Positions 38,780-48,588 are shown, counted from the first letter of the stretch. The stretch is 64,000 nucleotides of DNA from Nitrospira sp. SG-bin1 (GCA_002083365.1 LVWS01000045.1:1-64000), one strand, 5' to 3'. A program made the numbers and translations. Notes: a model not told the origin generated them from the sequence alone.

Positions 38780-41170
38780 TTACAGCCAGTTGTTCAGCAG
38801 AAGAAACGGGGCCCAATAAATCGGATGTTGGAAATCTGGATTCTCCATCAATTTCAGCTGGGCTTGGCGAAGGGCCTGCGCCTTGGACAGGGCGGGATTC
38901 TTCAATTGGCGGTAAAACTCGACGACTAACGTCGATGAGGCTTCGTCGCTCACGAACCAGAGCGTGGCGAGTGCGCTCCGGGCGCCCGCTTTGATCGCGA
39001 TTCCCGCCAAACCGAGCGCCGCTCGGTCGTCGCCGGCAGCGGTCTGGCAGGCGCTCAGACTGAGCAGCTCGAGCGGTTGGTCTCGAAACCTAAAAAATCC
39101 CACGACCTGGCTCAGTCGGTCCATCGTGAGTTTTTCGTCGAACGTCAGCAAAAAGCTCTTCTTCGCGTCGCGCTCGAATTTTCCGTGGGACGCAATATGC
39201 ACGATCGTGAACGGATTCTCCTTCATCTCTCGTTCGAGCTGAGGGACACGAAAGTCTTGGTTCAAGAGTCGATGCGTTTTGTAAAGCCCGCCGATCGCTT
39301 CCAACTCTCCCGCCGCGTTCGGGAGCGGCGGGAACCCTTGAACGCCTTCCGTAAGTCCGGCGGAGAGTAGTTGGATCCGTTCGCGACCGAGCGGCTTGGG
39401 ATCGGTAAGATTCAGTCCGGGAGTCGTCGCCAGCGCATATTTGGTGACGAGGAACTGCTTGCCATCGTGCAGGGCCGAGAATGGAATCATGCGGAGCGGA
39501 CCGTCCGGCACGATCACCAGCGTGTCGATGTCGAACTTCGCGAACTCCGGTTCGAGGGGACGCAGTAAGAGATCGTAGAGACGCTGGCCTTTGCGAAGAT
39601 ATTCGCGGGTCGTTTCCTTTTGCAGCAATCTCCGGAAGGCCAGGGCTTCCTGCTTGAGTTCCTCTTGGGCGACGGCCACGGTGACACGGTGCATCCCGTC
39701 CGGCAGGCTGACCAGCAGCTCCGTTCGATCCGGCAAGATGATGGGATAGACGATCGCCGCCTGGCGCGAGACATCCTCCAGCCTCGTCTGGCGGGTTTGG
39801 AATGCATCGACGCACTCGTCGGCAAAGTAGTCGCGCAGCTCGGCCGTTTTGAACAACTCGATGGCCTCGCGCGCCTTGATCAGATAGGGCTGGGCTTCCG
39901 CCCCTGTCGCGGCCGAACTTGAGCGTCGGAGCAGCAGGTCCGCCAGCTCGAAATACAGCCGACCGCCGGCGTCCCTGAATGACGCGGCCGCCGGCGCAGT
40001 GCCGGTTGCCATCTCCGGACGCAATGTTTGCACGAGGTCGGCGGCGCGTTGATAGGACACGATCGCTTGATCGATCCGGTCCTGAGCCTTCAGGACACGA
40101 CCCAATTGCCATTCCCACTGGTACAGGGATTCCGGAGCATGCACCTGCTGGGCATAGCCGATGGCAAGTCGCGTCAGCAGCAGTGCTTCATCATGGCGCC
40201 GGTCCAGCTCATACAGATGGCCCCGATGCCCGAAGGCATACGAGGCGGCGCGCCCGTCACCGAGAGCCTTGGCGACCTCGCCGGCTTTTTCGAGGGTCGC
40301 GGCGGATTGCAGATGCGAGCCGCCTGTATCCGGGGATGTGGCGTGGAGGCTTTCGAAGCCCAGGCCGATGGCAATCAGATTGTAGACTTTGTCGTGCGAA
40401 TCAGGCAGGCGATGCGCCAGTGTCAGCGCCTCATCGAACAGTTTCCGCGCCGATGCCCACTCCCCCATCCGGGCCGCCGTTTTGCCGCCGTTGATCGTCG
40501 CCGTCGCCGCCAGTGTCTCGGCATGCGCCGAGATCGCGAGGAGCCGCGCTTCCGAGTAAGAAGCCAGCGCCTCTTGGTCCTGCTGGAGCGCGCTCTGGAC
40601 GGTACCGATCGAATGGACGATCGAGGCGACACGAATCTGATCGTCCGCATCACTCGCCAGCTGTTTGGCATGCTGAAGCGTTTCCAACGCGGCATCGGAA
40701 CGTCCTCCGGCCAGATAGGCCTGACCAAGCAGTTCCATCGCCGTCGCCTGGCGGGAATGGTCACGCCCCTGCGTAAGCACGACGGCCACATCAAGAGTCT
40801 GGGCGGCACGGTTATGGAAACCCAGCGACAAATAGGCTCGCGCGAGCGCCATACGGGCATCGCTTTCTTCCACAACGCGCCCGGTCTCGTGATAGGACCG
40901 GACCGCTTGTTGCCAGATCTCGGCCGCCTGCTCGAAGGCGCCGCGTGTGAAGGCGTCGTACCCTTCGTGCAGCAGGGACCCATGGGGAAAAGCGGGCTCG
41001 GTGTCCGCCTGATGAGCCGGCGCCGAAGAAGAGATCAGCAACGAGAAACACCATGCCGCAAGGGTGACACCGATTTTTATGACCGCGGCATGTCTTCCGG
41101 GATGGACAAGGGGGCACGAGGACGCGACGGTGGAGCTGTGCGGAAGTGATTGGTGCTTATTCATGGCCAT
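38780..41170 (-). CDS. TPR-CHAT caspase-like protease, secreted
   Basis: The 796-residue product starts at the ATG at 41170, preceded by GAGGAG. A signal peptide follows (hydrophobic stretch about residues 31-50, ending APAHQ). About eight TPR-like units span residues about 60-420 (DAFTRGAFEQAAEIWQQAV and similar). The C-terminal CHAT domain (about 500-796) is a caspase/separase-fold peptidase with catalytic His662 in VHIASHGKF and Cys708 in LSLSACQTAAG, plus the usual GIAIKAGARSALATLW. Both catalytic residues are intact. The export signal places the protease in the periplasm. It is 13 bases after the TpsB gene, so processing or quality control of the secreted exoprotein is a reasonable inference. 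Confidence 0.9.
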   Translation of the reverse strand: MAMNKHQSLPHSSTVASSCPLVHPGRHAAVIKIGVTLAAWCFSLLISSSAPAHQADTEPAFPHGSLLHEGYDAFTRGAFEQAAEIWQQAVRSYHETGRVVEESDARMALARAYLSLGFHNRAAQTLDVAVVLTQGRDHSRQATAMELLGQAYLAGGRSDAALETLQHAKQLASDADDQIRVASIVHSIGTVQSALQQDQEALASYSEARLLAISAHAETLAATATINGGKTAARMGEWASARKLFDEALTLAHRLPDSHDKVYNLIAIGLGFESLHATSPDTGGSHLQSAATLEKAGEVAKALGDGRAASYAFGHRGHLYELDRRHDEALLLTRLAIGYAQQVHAPESLYQWEWQLGRVLKAQDRIDQAIVSYQRAADLVQTLRPEMATGTAPAAASFRDAGGRLYFELADLLLRRSSSAATGAEAQPYLIKAREAIELFKTAELRDYFADECVDAFQTRQTRLEDVSRQAAIVYPIILPDRTELLVSLPDGMHRVTVAVAQEELKQEALAFRRLLQKETTREYLRKGQRLYDLLLRPLEPEFAKFDIDTLVIVPDGPLRMIPFSALHDGKQFLVTKYALATTPGLNLTDPKPLGRERIQLLSAGLTEGVQGFPPLPNAAGELEAIGGLYKTHRLLNQDFRVPQLEREMKENPFTIVHIASHGKFERDAKKSFLLTFDEKLTMDRLSQVVGFFRFRDQPLELLSLSACQTAAGDDRAALGLAGIAIKAGARSALATLWFVSDEASSTLVVEFYRQLKNPALSKAQALRQAQLKLMENPDFQHPIYWAPFLLLNNWL

Positions 41171-41183
41171 CGTCTCCTCACAT

Positions 41184-42983
41184 TCAAAAGGGCTGCAGGA
41201 CCAGCTGCAGATGGATCCCATGGTCTTGCAAGTTGCCGGTCGTGCTATACGGCGGATCATTGGCTCCCGAACCTCGCAACCGATAGCCCCAATAGATTTC
41301 AAAGTAGCCTTGATTCTTGGGGAGGAAGGCGGTCCGCAGGCCCACCCCCACGCTCATGAGGCTCTTTGGAGATTCTGTCGAGCTCTTGGCGGCCCAGGCT
41401 CTCGCATAGTCGAAAAACGGGGCCACTTGGATCAAATCCTCCCTCGCTCCGAACAGCCACCGGGAAACGGGAAAACGCGGCTCAATCGAGAGGAGAAACG
41501 CGTTGTCCCGCAGCAGGGTGATCTCTCGGTAGCCGCGCACGCTATATCGCCCGCCGACAGGCACCTGTTCGAGAGGAAACAAGCGATCGTTCGTCAGCTG
41601 CAAGTCGATTCGACCCAGCAACTGAGTGCCTGCATACTGCTCAAATCGGCGCAATCCTTGAAGTTGCCCAACCCAAGAGAAATACCGGCCATCGGCCACC
41701 GGGCCGGAATTGGTCGTCGCATCCAGCACGTCCAACCCGACGGAAAAACGGGAACGCGCACCGAACAGGAAATCCTGTGTCCGATAGGTCCAATCTTGAA
41801 GAAACCGCAAGGCGGCCACGTTCGCGACGCCGTTCTGATATCCGGCGAAGAAGTCGAAGGGCTGGCCCAATAGTAAATTCTTGTTGTACAGATATTCGCC
41901 TTGCACGCCGACATTCACCAAATGACTAAGCGTGCGATACACAGGCTGTTGCAGCGTGACACTGAAGATCTCGGTATGTCCTTCGATGTCCAGCGTTCGA
42001 AAGGGTTCGGTGACCACCTCGAAGTCGGAACGGCGGTAGGAGACGGCCAGGGTAGTATCGTAGGGAGTGATCGGCAGCATATACGAGACGTTGATCAGCG
42101 GCAACACGCCGGTCGTGCCGTTGATGGGAAGCGATTGTCCGTAGGTAAATTGGAAACGGTCTCCGTTGCCCGTTAAGCTTTCGTGAACGATCGTCGCCAG
42201 GCCGCGTTCAGCGCGCACAGCCGGCGATTGGTGGTTGTTGAAATCCAGCCAGGCTCTGAACGGTCGAGGCTCCGAGACTTTCACATGCAACTCGCTCTGC
42301 CCCGGCTTCACGCCCCGGCGAAGCTCGGCATTGAGGCGTTGGACATGTGGATCTTGCTGGAGGAGCTGCAACCGCTCTTGCAGCGTGTAAATATTGATCG
42401 GCGGTCCAGCGCCGAGGGCGATCCGGCGCCGGTAATAACCAGGCCACAACCACCGGGCGCCTTCAACGCTGATCTCCGCCAACCGGCCTTCGATGATGTG
42501 GATTCGGATGATGCCGTTCGTCACCGCTTGATCGGGAATGACTGCGCCGGACGTGACGTAGCCCCGCTGGACGTAGAGCAGCGTCACCGCGGTCCGTAGG
42601 CTTTCCAGGTCCTCGGTCGTGACCTCGCGGTTTAAGTACGGCGCGGCGATGGTGTGCAATTCTTGCGACGTGACGACCGTATGGCCGTCGAATTGGAATT
42701 CCCGCACGAAGACTTTGACGGGGGGAAGAGCCTCTTGCCCTTCGGTGAGGGGTACGGGCACGGCCGGCTCGATCGGAAGAGGCTTCGGGGCGACCGGCTC
42801 GTCTTTCAGCGAGGGGATATCCCGGGATCGCCCCCCCGGATCGGAAATCGGAGGCAGGAACACTTGCGCGGACACGGATTGAGCCGCGAAGCAAGCCACC
42901 ATGACGATCCCCATGCCCCAAGACAACCGCCTATGAGTCGCACGCGCGGAGCCTTGCTGCACCGCTCGATGGAGCGTCCTCAT
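41184..42983 (-). CDS. Two-partner-secretion outer-membrane transporter (ShlB/FhaC/TpsB family)
   Basis: The 599-residue product has a signal peptide (ending SVSAQ), a Pro-rich linker, POTRA domains (about residues 90-245, with VFVREFQFDGHTVV and IRIHIIEGRLAEISVEG), and a 16-strand barrel ending in Phe (LVLQPF). The barrel contains SVRGYRE, the VRGY motif at the tip of the internal loop L6 that TpsB proteins need for export. It should carry the adjacent exoprotein across the outer membrane. Its ATG overlaps the exoprotein stop (ATGA), so the pair is translationally coupled. Confidence 0.93.
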   Translation of the reverse strand: MRTLHRAVQQGSARATHRRLSWGMGIVMVACFAAQSVSAQVFLPPISDPGGRSRDIPSLKDEPVAPKPLPIEPAVPVPLTEGQEALPPVKVFVREFQFDGHTVVTSQELHTIAAPYLNREVTTEDLESLRTAVTLLYVQRGYVTSGAVIPDQAVTNGIIRIHIIEGRLAEISVEGARWLWPGYYRRRIALGAGPPINIYTLQERLQLLQQDPHVQRLNAELRRGVKPGQSELHVKVSEPRPFRAWLDFNNHQSPAVRAERGLATIVHESLTGNGDRFQFTYGQSLPINGTTGVLPLINVSYMLPITPYDTTLAVSYRRSDFEVVTEPFRTLDIEGHTEIFSVTLQQPVYRTLSHLVNVGVQGEYLYNKNLLLGQPFDFFAGYQNGVANVAALRFLQDWTYRTQDFLFGARSRFSVGLDVLDATTNSGPVADGRYFSWVGQLQGLRRFEQYAGTQLLGRIDLQLTNDRLFPLEQVPVGGRYSVRGYREITLLRDNAFLLSIEPRFPVSRWLFGAREDLIQVAPFFDYARAWAAKSSTESPKSLMSVGVGLRTAFLPKNQGYFEIYWGYRLRGSGANDPPYSTTGNLQDHGIHLQLVLQPF

Positions 42984-45850
42984 GAAGCACAGGCACCGTG
43001 GTCCGAGAAACGGATGATCGACGAGGGTTGCTTGTGCTCCGGCATTCGGCGCAACTGGATCCCCGAGAGGCCGGTCGAGCCCTTGGCCTGTCGTTGCCGA
43101 ACGGTGGCGGAAGTGATGGGCAAATACGGACCGGCAAGCAAGCCGTCGGGTCCGGCAGGGATGCCGTCACGCCCTCGCTCGACGAAGCTGCTGGTCTCTC
43201 CCTGCGCCAGCCTGGCCGCGCAGGCGGCGCGCAATAGGGCTTGAACCGCCAGTAATGATTCCGGGAGCCGCGCGACCACGCTGGAGAGGTTGTTGATCGG
43301 GGCGTTGATCTGCACCGTGCCGCTGACTCCAAGCGTGGACGAGGCATCCACGAGGCTGGCCGGATCGGCAAGAAAGAGGCCGGCTGTCACGTTGATCGCG
43401 CCTCCGTCGCCCGCAAACGCTTGGGCCAAAATCTGGCTGCCTTTCAGGACCACGAAATCAGGATCGATCGAGATATTGCCGCCGTTACTGTCTCCTTCAG
43501 CACCGGCGACGGAGGTACTCACGTGGCTGTCGATCAACCGGATCATATCCGGCGCGTTGATGGTGACTTGACCGCCGCTGGCTGCAATCGCTTCGGTCGT
43601 GATTGAGCTATTGTTCAAGACCACCTTCGAGCCACTCTGAATGGTAATGTTACCCGCATCGCCGGCGGCACCAACCTCGGTCCCCTTGCTGCTGCTCGAG
43701 ATTTCAGAACGGTTTGCCAGCGTCAGACTCTCGGCCGTGATTGTAATGTCGCCTGCCCGTCCCGTACTGAAGCGCGCCTCCTCGCTTCCACTTTGGCTAC
43801 GAATTCCAGCGCTGTTCGTCAGATTCACCTTCCCGCCCTGTATCACCACGTCTCCCCCTCTCCCACCGCTTTCGCTGGACGTGCCGGTATCGATGGAACC
43901 CTTGTCCATGGTCAACTCATCAGTTGTGATGGTCACCTGCGCGGAATTCTCGGCGAAAGATCGACTGAATATCTGCCCCTCCGCAGAAATCACGACGGAG
44001 TCGGCTGTGACGGTCACCTTTCCCGCCGGCCCCGCTGATGAGGAACTGCCTGCCGCGATCGCGGCTCCATTCGTGATGGTCACCGTGCCGGCATTCACGG
44101 TGATATCGCCTGGCACGCCAGCGGAGGAATCCGTAATGATACGTGTATCGGGGCCGGAGAGCTGCACAGAACCGGCCAGGCTTCCCGGTCCGGCCAGTCC
44201 TTGCACCGTCACCATTCCACCAGCTGCAGGGATCAGATCTTCACTGCTGGTGATACTCGAAATAGTTGCACCATCGACCACGCGTAGTTGCCGGACGCTC
44301 ACTACAATGTTTCCGCCCTGACCGGTCCCACCGGTGGACGAACTGATGCTCGAAGCCCCATTCAAGTCCAGGGAGGCGGCTCTGATGGAAATCCCTCCAC
44401 CGTTCCCACCTGTTGACGACGCGTCGCTGGTGATGCGACTGCCCCCTGAAAGCACCACGGAGTCGGCCGCGCTGTTCGCTCCTTGGGTTGTTCCCTGAAT
44501 GGTCACATTCCCGCCCACTCCGGTGACATCCACGAGTCCATCACCGTCCAAATCGGTTCCCGTGTTATTGATGCTGGCGATTCGCGATCCGCCGGAGTCA
44601 CCACCCAGGAGTTGCAACGTCTTCACATTCAAGAAGAGATCCCCTCCCACCTGGCCAAGTTCAGCATTCCTCGTCGCAATAACCGACGAGTTCTCGAGCG
44701 TCAGATTATCGGCTGTCAGATGAATGTTCCCCCCGCGGCCCGGCCCGGACGTTTCCGTGATCAGAAACGATCCATCCGCCAGACGAACATGTGAGGCGAT
44801 GAGCTGTAAGTCGGCGCCAGGATCTGATCCCGAATTCGACGTGCTGAGGGAACTGCCGCCACGGAGTTCTATCGTATTCCCGGGGGCTGGATTTTCTGAC
44901 GTGGAGAGCGTGGCATCGTTGATGGAGAGTACAAGTTGCCCGCCTTTGATGAAAACCGTGCTTGCCCCATGCACGTCGATACTGGACCCCGACGCAAGGG
45001 CCACCGAACCGTATGAGGTAAACGAAGTCCCATCCGTATTGGGAAGCGAACCGAGCGTCGTGGCATCGAATTCGCCTGGCGACGCGGCCGTCGCCAGCTT
45101 GATGTTGCCGCCTGGCACAGTCAGGTTGGCCCCGCCTTCGATCACAACCTTTCCGCCGACTAATGAGATCGTTTGCCCTGAGGGAACGGAGAGTGCACTG
45201 CCCTGGACTGTGATCGTGGCATTCGGATCGGGCGCCGTGAGAAATCCATATCCAGCAGGGGAGGCGGAGAGAAATTCAAAGGCGGACGAGTTGATGGTCA
45301 GGATGCTGTTCGCCAAGCCGTCATTGGTGGGGTTGGCATAAAAATATGCGCCATTAAAAAGACCGTCGAGTAATCGTATGTACTGCGCTGTCGTAAAACT
45401 GACCGATCCACCGACGTTGAGCGACGCCCCCGGGCCCAAGACGATGCCCGATGGATTCATCAAAAATAAATTGGCGCTGCCGAACCCGGTGGTTTGAATC
45501 GTGCCATCGATGTTTGAGATGGTGCCGCCCGTGACACGACCGAGGATGTTCGACGTTGGAAGACCCGTATTGTTGGAAAAGTTGCCGATATCCCCTCCGC
45601 CCACACTGAAGTTGCCAAAACTGTGGAAGAGGTTGGGGCCGTTGTCTGGTCTGGTGCCCCCAGTGATATTGAACGAATTGCCAGCGTGATTAACCTGGGT
45701 ATTTAGACCGGAGGAGGTAATGTTCGTGGTCACCTGTGCGTCACCGACTGATGGTGACAACGAAATCAGTTCCATGATGAGGAGGCACGCCCACAGAACA
45801 GCCTGCTTCCTGGACGTAGGAATTTGCAACGGCGTCTTGCGTGCATCCAT
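42980..45850 (-). CDS. Two-partner-secretion exoprotein (filamentous-haemagglutinin-like TpsA)
   Basis: The start at 45850 follows GGGAGGAG. The 956-residue product has a signal peptide (about residues 1-39) and an FHA-type TPS domain (about 40-300) with NSFNITGGTRPDNGPNLFHS, FNNTGLPTSN-like repeats and the NPSGIVLGPGASL motif. A long beta-helix of repeats rich in GG, NI and T (GNITVQ, GGNIHLTADNLTLENSS) follows to about residue 860. The C-terminal 80 residues (LLAVQALLRAACAARLAQG onward) resemble the conserved tail of cyanobacterial-type members. One Cys lies about 80 residues and another two residues from the end. It is expected to be displayed on or shed from the cell surface. Confidence 0.92.
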   Translation of the reverse strand: MDARKTPLQIPTSRKQAVLWACLLIMELISLSPSVGDAQVTTNITSSGLNTQVNHAGNSFNITGGTRPDNGPNLFHSFGNFSVGGGDIGNFSNNTGLPTSNILGRVTGGTISNIDGTIQTTGFGSANLFLMNPSGIVLGPGASLNVGGSVSFTTAQYIRLLDGLFNGAYFYANPTNDGLANSILTINSSAFEFLSASPAGYGFLTAPDPNATITVQGSALSVPSGQTISLVGGKVVIEGGANLTVPGGNIKLATAASPGEFDATTLGSLPNTDGTSFTSYGSVALASGSSIDVHGASTVFIKGGQLVLSINDATLSTSENPAPGNTIELRGGSSLSTSNSGSDPGADLQLIASHVRLADGSFLITETSGPGRGGNIHLTADNLTLENSSVIATRNAELGQVGGDLFLNVKTLQLLGGDSGGSRIASINNTGTDLDGDGLVDVTGVGGNVTIQGTTQGANSAADSVVLSGGSRITSDASSTGGNGGGISIRAASLDLNGASSISSSTGGTGQGGNIVVSVRQLRVVDGATISSITSSEDLIPAAGGMVTVQGLAGPGSLAGSVQLSGPDTRIITDSSAGVPGDITVNAGTVTITNGAAIAAGSSSSAGPAGKVTVTADSVVISAEGQIFSRSFAENSAQVTITTDELTMDKGSIDTGTSSESGGRGGDVVIQGGKVNLTNSAGIRSQSGSEEARFSTGRAGDITITAESLTLANRSEISSSSKGTEVGAAGDAGNITIQSGSKVVLNNSSITTEAIAASGGQVTINAPDMIRLIDSHVSTSVAGAEGDSNGGNISIDPDFVVLKGSQILAQAFAGDGGAINVTAGLFLADPASLVDASSTLGVSGTVQINAPINNLSSVVARLPESLLAVQALLRAACAARLAQGETSSFVERGRDGIPAGPDGLLAGPYLPITSATVRQRQAKGSTGLSGIQLRRMPEHKQPSSIIRFSDHGACAS

Positions 45851-45873
45851 ATTCTCCTCCCGTTCGTGGCAAA

Positions 45874-45895
45874 GGGAGCAGCGATCGCTGCTCCC
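45874..45895. repeat. 22-base perfect palindrome before the exoprotein gene
   Basis: GGGAGCAGCGA and its exact reverse complement meet without a spacer. On the minus strand the element ends about 24 bases before the exoprotein ATG and close to its ribosome site. It could be a dimeric-repressor operator or, in RNA, a hairpin controlling the balance between the lectin and exoprotein genes. The central octamer GCGATCGC equals the cyanobacterial HIP1 sequence; this may be coincidence. Confidence 0.6.
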
Positions 45896-46004
45896 CACTT
45901 CGCTGTGAAAAAACCGAAGCGTGTTCGTATCCGATAGAGCCCGCGCCTTGCATGCCGACTCTCGTTGCGACTGTGCCACGGCCCTACGATGGAACCGGAG
46001 CCCT

Positions 46005-47621
46005 CTAATCAATCACCGGCGGCACGCAAAGACCTGCAGTACCTTCAGTCACATAGCCACGAATTACTCCGTTAAGGAACTGATCATTGTCGTCCCAGCC
46101 CCACCCGTAGCGGTGATCCAAGGACAAGTGATTCTGGCAGCCGGAGTCGCTGCAAGCGTTGTCTGGCTGTAATCCCGGAGGAATGGTATTCCCCCAGTTC
46201 GCAAACATGTCATTAACTGGACCATTATTCCAGAACATGCCTTCGCCGTTGATCCACTGCCAACCACCACCAGGCTCTGACGATTCACTTGTCTGGAGTC
46301 CGCCAATCCAGTACTGCTGAGCAGGTTCGGCTGGGAACTCACTTGGGTCCGGTAACAGGCCATTGACAATCGCCTGTTCAGCCGCCGACGTGATGGTGGC
46401 CAAGTCGCAGCTATTCCCCCCTGTGCTCAGACCTTGGGCCGCCTCTCTTGCCGAACCCCAATTCAAGCCGGGCGCGTCGATCACCGCGTAATAATGAAGG
46501 GGTGCGGGAACTCCTGGGGAAGAGTTGTCCGATATGATAACCAACCCATCGGCGGCCTGCTCCACCGCTGCATGAAAAGTGACAACATTCGCTCCCGGAC
46601 AGTTTGGATCTGAAGGGGGGGTCTGTGTCGTAAGAATAATCCTTTCCAAATAGCTTATTAAGTCGACTATGTATTCGCGTAAATCTGGTTTGCGGATGTG
46701 GGGGAGAAGAACTTTAAAAACACTAACCGCGAACTTTAGAAATTTGACCTGTTTGAGTTCCTCTGCGCTGAACGTTAGGCTGCATGATGCGCCAAATACA
46801 TCGAGCGGCCCGGACAGTACTTTCAGTGTGTCCGGGCCACTGATCGTGGCCACCAATTTTTGCGTGACGGTCGGTCTGCATGCTCCCGTTGCGCTGGCAC
46901 TACTGCAGTTAAATTGCGGATAGCTTGGGTCTTCCATTCCCATGTCGAGGTTGTTGAGACCGCCCCAGTTGATGTCGGCCGTGGCAGCGGGGCCAGCGAT
47001 TGTAAAAGTCAGCGGGCTGCGATTTTTGGTACCACTTGTACTCAAAATGTTTACGCTCGTCGAGCCACTAAAGATTCCCGTCCCCGTTAAGGTTACTTTA
47101 TTGTTGACTGGGTCGGACCCGCTGTTCGCATTGAACTCGCCGGCACTCCTCAGGGCCCATGTAGTAAGCCCGGCATTAGCCGTATTGATGGTGGCACCCG
47201 TGGGGCCGTCAGTGGTGGCGTTAAATGTATGCTTTACCGTTAATGTCAGAGTATGTACTTCGGTGTTCGGCCAGGAGCCTACTGGGACCAATTTGAACCC
47301 GGTGGGCGACATCTTATCCAGGCCATTCTTGTCGGCGATCCGCACCCTCGGCGTACCGTTCGGATCGAGCCTGTACTGTCTGCCATTGGTGCCGGTGACC
47401 ACTTGACCGGTAGGAATGGTGTAGCAGTAGTTATAGCCTGTGACACATGTCGATGATAATGTTGTATTGATCGTCACCACGGTCCCGCTATCCAACTGGA
47501 GCGTGATCGTCGGTGGACTCGACGCCGGCGCGGCTTCAGAAGACAGCGGAGCGACCACAGCTCCCAGCACTCCGACGATCAGTAGACTTCGCATGAATCC
47601 CACCCACCGGAGATAGTTCAT
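46005..47621 (-). CDS. Secreted protein with C-terminal C-type-lectin domain
   Basis: The 538-residue product has a signal peptide (about residues 1-30, ending SEAAP), a beta-rich central region of no known family (about 35-330), and a C-type-lectin-like domain (about 385-535): HYYAVIDAPGLNWGSAREAA, YWIGGLQTSESSEPGGGWQW, and GWGWDDNDQFLNGVIRGYVTE. The WIGG and W-x-W-x-x-G-E segments are the domain's core. Whether it binds sugars and calcium is uncertain, since the usual EPN/QPD triad is not obvious. The ATG at 47621 is preceded by GGGAGG. It lies 154 bases before the TPS exoprotein and may be a partner ligand-binding protein. Confidence 0.82.
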   Translation of the reverse strand: MNYLRWVGFMRSLLIVGVLGAVVAPLSSEAAPASSPPTITLQLDSGTVVTINTTLSSTCVTGYNYCYTIPTGQVVTGTNGRQYRLDPNGTPRVRIADKNGLDKMSPTGFKLVPVGSWPNTEVHTLTLTVKHTFNATTDGPTGATINTANAGLTTWALRSAGEFNANSGSDPVNNKVTLTGTGIFSGSTSVNILSTSGTKNRSPLTFTIAGPAATADINWGGLNNLDMGMEDPSYPQFNCSSASATGACRPTVTQKLVATISGPDTLKVLSGPLDVFGASCSLTFSAEELKQVKFLKFAVSVFKVLLPHIRKPDLREYIVDLISYLERIILTTQTPPSDPNCPGANVVTFHAAVEQAADGLVIISDNSSPGVPAPLHYYAVIDAPGLNWGSAREAAQGLSTGGNSCDLATITSAAEQAIVNGLLPDPSEFPAEPAQQYWIGGLQTSESSEPGGGWQWINGEGMFWNNGPVNDMFANWGNTIPPGLQPDNACSDSGCQNHLSLDHRYGWGWDDNDQFLNGVIRGYVTEGTAGLCVPPVID

Positions 47622-47635
47622 AGGGACCTCCCAGG

Positions 47636-47983
47636 TTAGAAGACTCGTTTCGCGGAAAGTCTTTCTGTTTCTTGCGCCTGTCGGCGGTTTCCAGATCCAG
47701 TCGTGTTTGCGCTCAAAGGTTGAGCGATTGCGTTGGGAGCGTTTTGAGCAGTAACCCCGGCAGGGTTAGTCCCGACACCTGCAGCGTCCTGAAGAAGGTA
47801 GCCGGCGTTTCGCTCGGTAGAGGAATAGGAATGGGCTCCGATGGGAGTAATGACGGCTGCAGGTACTCCCACTATCTGAATCAAAGTCGAAGGTGAGTCT
47901 GTACCTGAATGAGCCGGTGTCAAGAAAAGCCCGCCGATCAGGAGACCCATTGCCACTTGAAGCCATCCTTTCGATCGCGTCAA
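47636..47983 (-). CDS. Small secreted hypothetical protein
   Basis: The 115-residue frame has a signal peptide (RSKGWLQVAMGLLIGGLFL then TPAHS) and a low-complexity mature part rich in Ala, Asn, Gln and Thr. It ends 14 bases before the lectin-protein start on the same strand, so it is probably first in the module's transcript. The start is uncertain: a TTG at 47983 gives the best signal peptide, while a GTG or ATG about ten codons later is possible. No family is recognised. Confidence 0.55.
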   Translation of the reverse strand: MTRSKGWLQVAMGLLIGGLFLTPAHSGTDSPSTLIQIVGVPAAVITPIGAHSYSSTERNAGYLLQDAAGVGTNPAGVTAQNAPNAIAQPLSANTTGSGNRRQAQETERLSAKRVF

Positions 47984-48588
47984 TAGGCCGTCAATATTGT
48001 TGACACAAGTAAATGCAAGGAATACGAATAAAATACCAGTATAGACCGAGCGATTGAGGCCGGGACTCTCACATGCACTGCAAGCATTTTCAACCCCTAC
48101 GAAAGAGTGAAGGCTATTATGCCTTCCACGATGACTTCATCACTGCTTTCCAAAATGGTCTTGTAAAGGTGAGCAAGCATAAGATGGCCGCTTCCGAGTA
48201 GCGGCTGGGTGCGCAGGAAGCGAGCCTGAATTGAATTGTTGGTATTTCTGAGGATTTCGAGGCTGCGGAACGGTTAGGCGATGCAGGTGAACTGAATTGT
48301 GCTCAAACAGATTCAGAATCTTTTTGGATACTCTGAATCTTTATGGATGCACCCAAGCTGATCAGCGTGACCCAAAAGCCGTGTCTTGACGAGGCTTAAT
48401 AAATAAATAATGGACTCGCAGTGGACTCTTTACATCAGAAAGCCAAGCACTGGACAATGACAGAGGGAAGACCAGTATGGTATGGTAGCACCTCCGGCTG
48501 GGGCATGATGTAAGTGATCGCAAGATCCTACCAAGCATGAAGCAGTCTCCTGGTAGCCGGCCACATAATTTGGCATAGTCGTCTTCAC
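47984..48588. other. Divergent intergenic region between the secretion module and the phosphodiesterase
   Basis: No gene is visible in about 600 bases. It must carry the promoters of both divergent units; TATACT (48043-48038, minus strand) could be a -10 box, without a clear -35. AGATTCAGA at 48309-48317 and TCTGAATCT at 48332-48340 form a 9-base inverted repeat followed by TTTA, perhaps a weak terminator or operator. Confidence 0.45.

Noticed and set aside
40028..41149. 373-codon open frame on the plus strand
   Set aside because: Antisense to the TPR-CHAT gene, with no recognisable domain or start signal.
45881..45888. GCGATCGC octamer as proof of cyanobacterial origin
   Set aside because: A second copy lies inside the exoprotein gene (44055-44062), but one or two copies of an octamer in 64 kb are near chance expectation.
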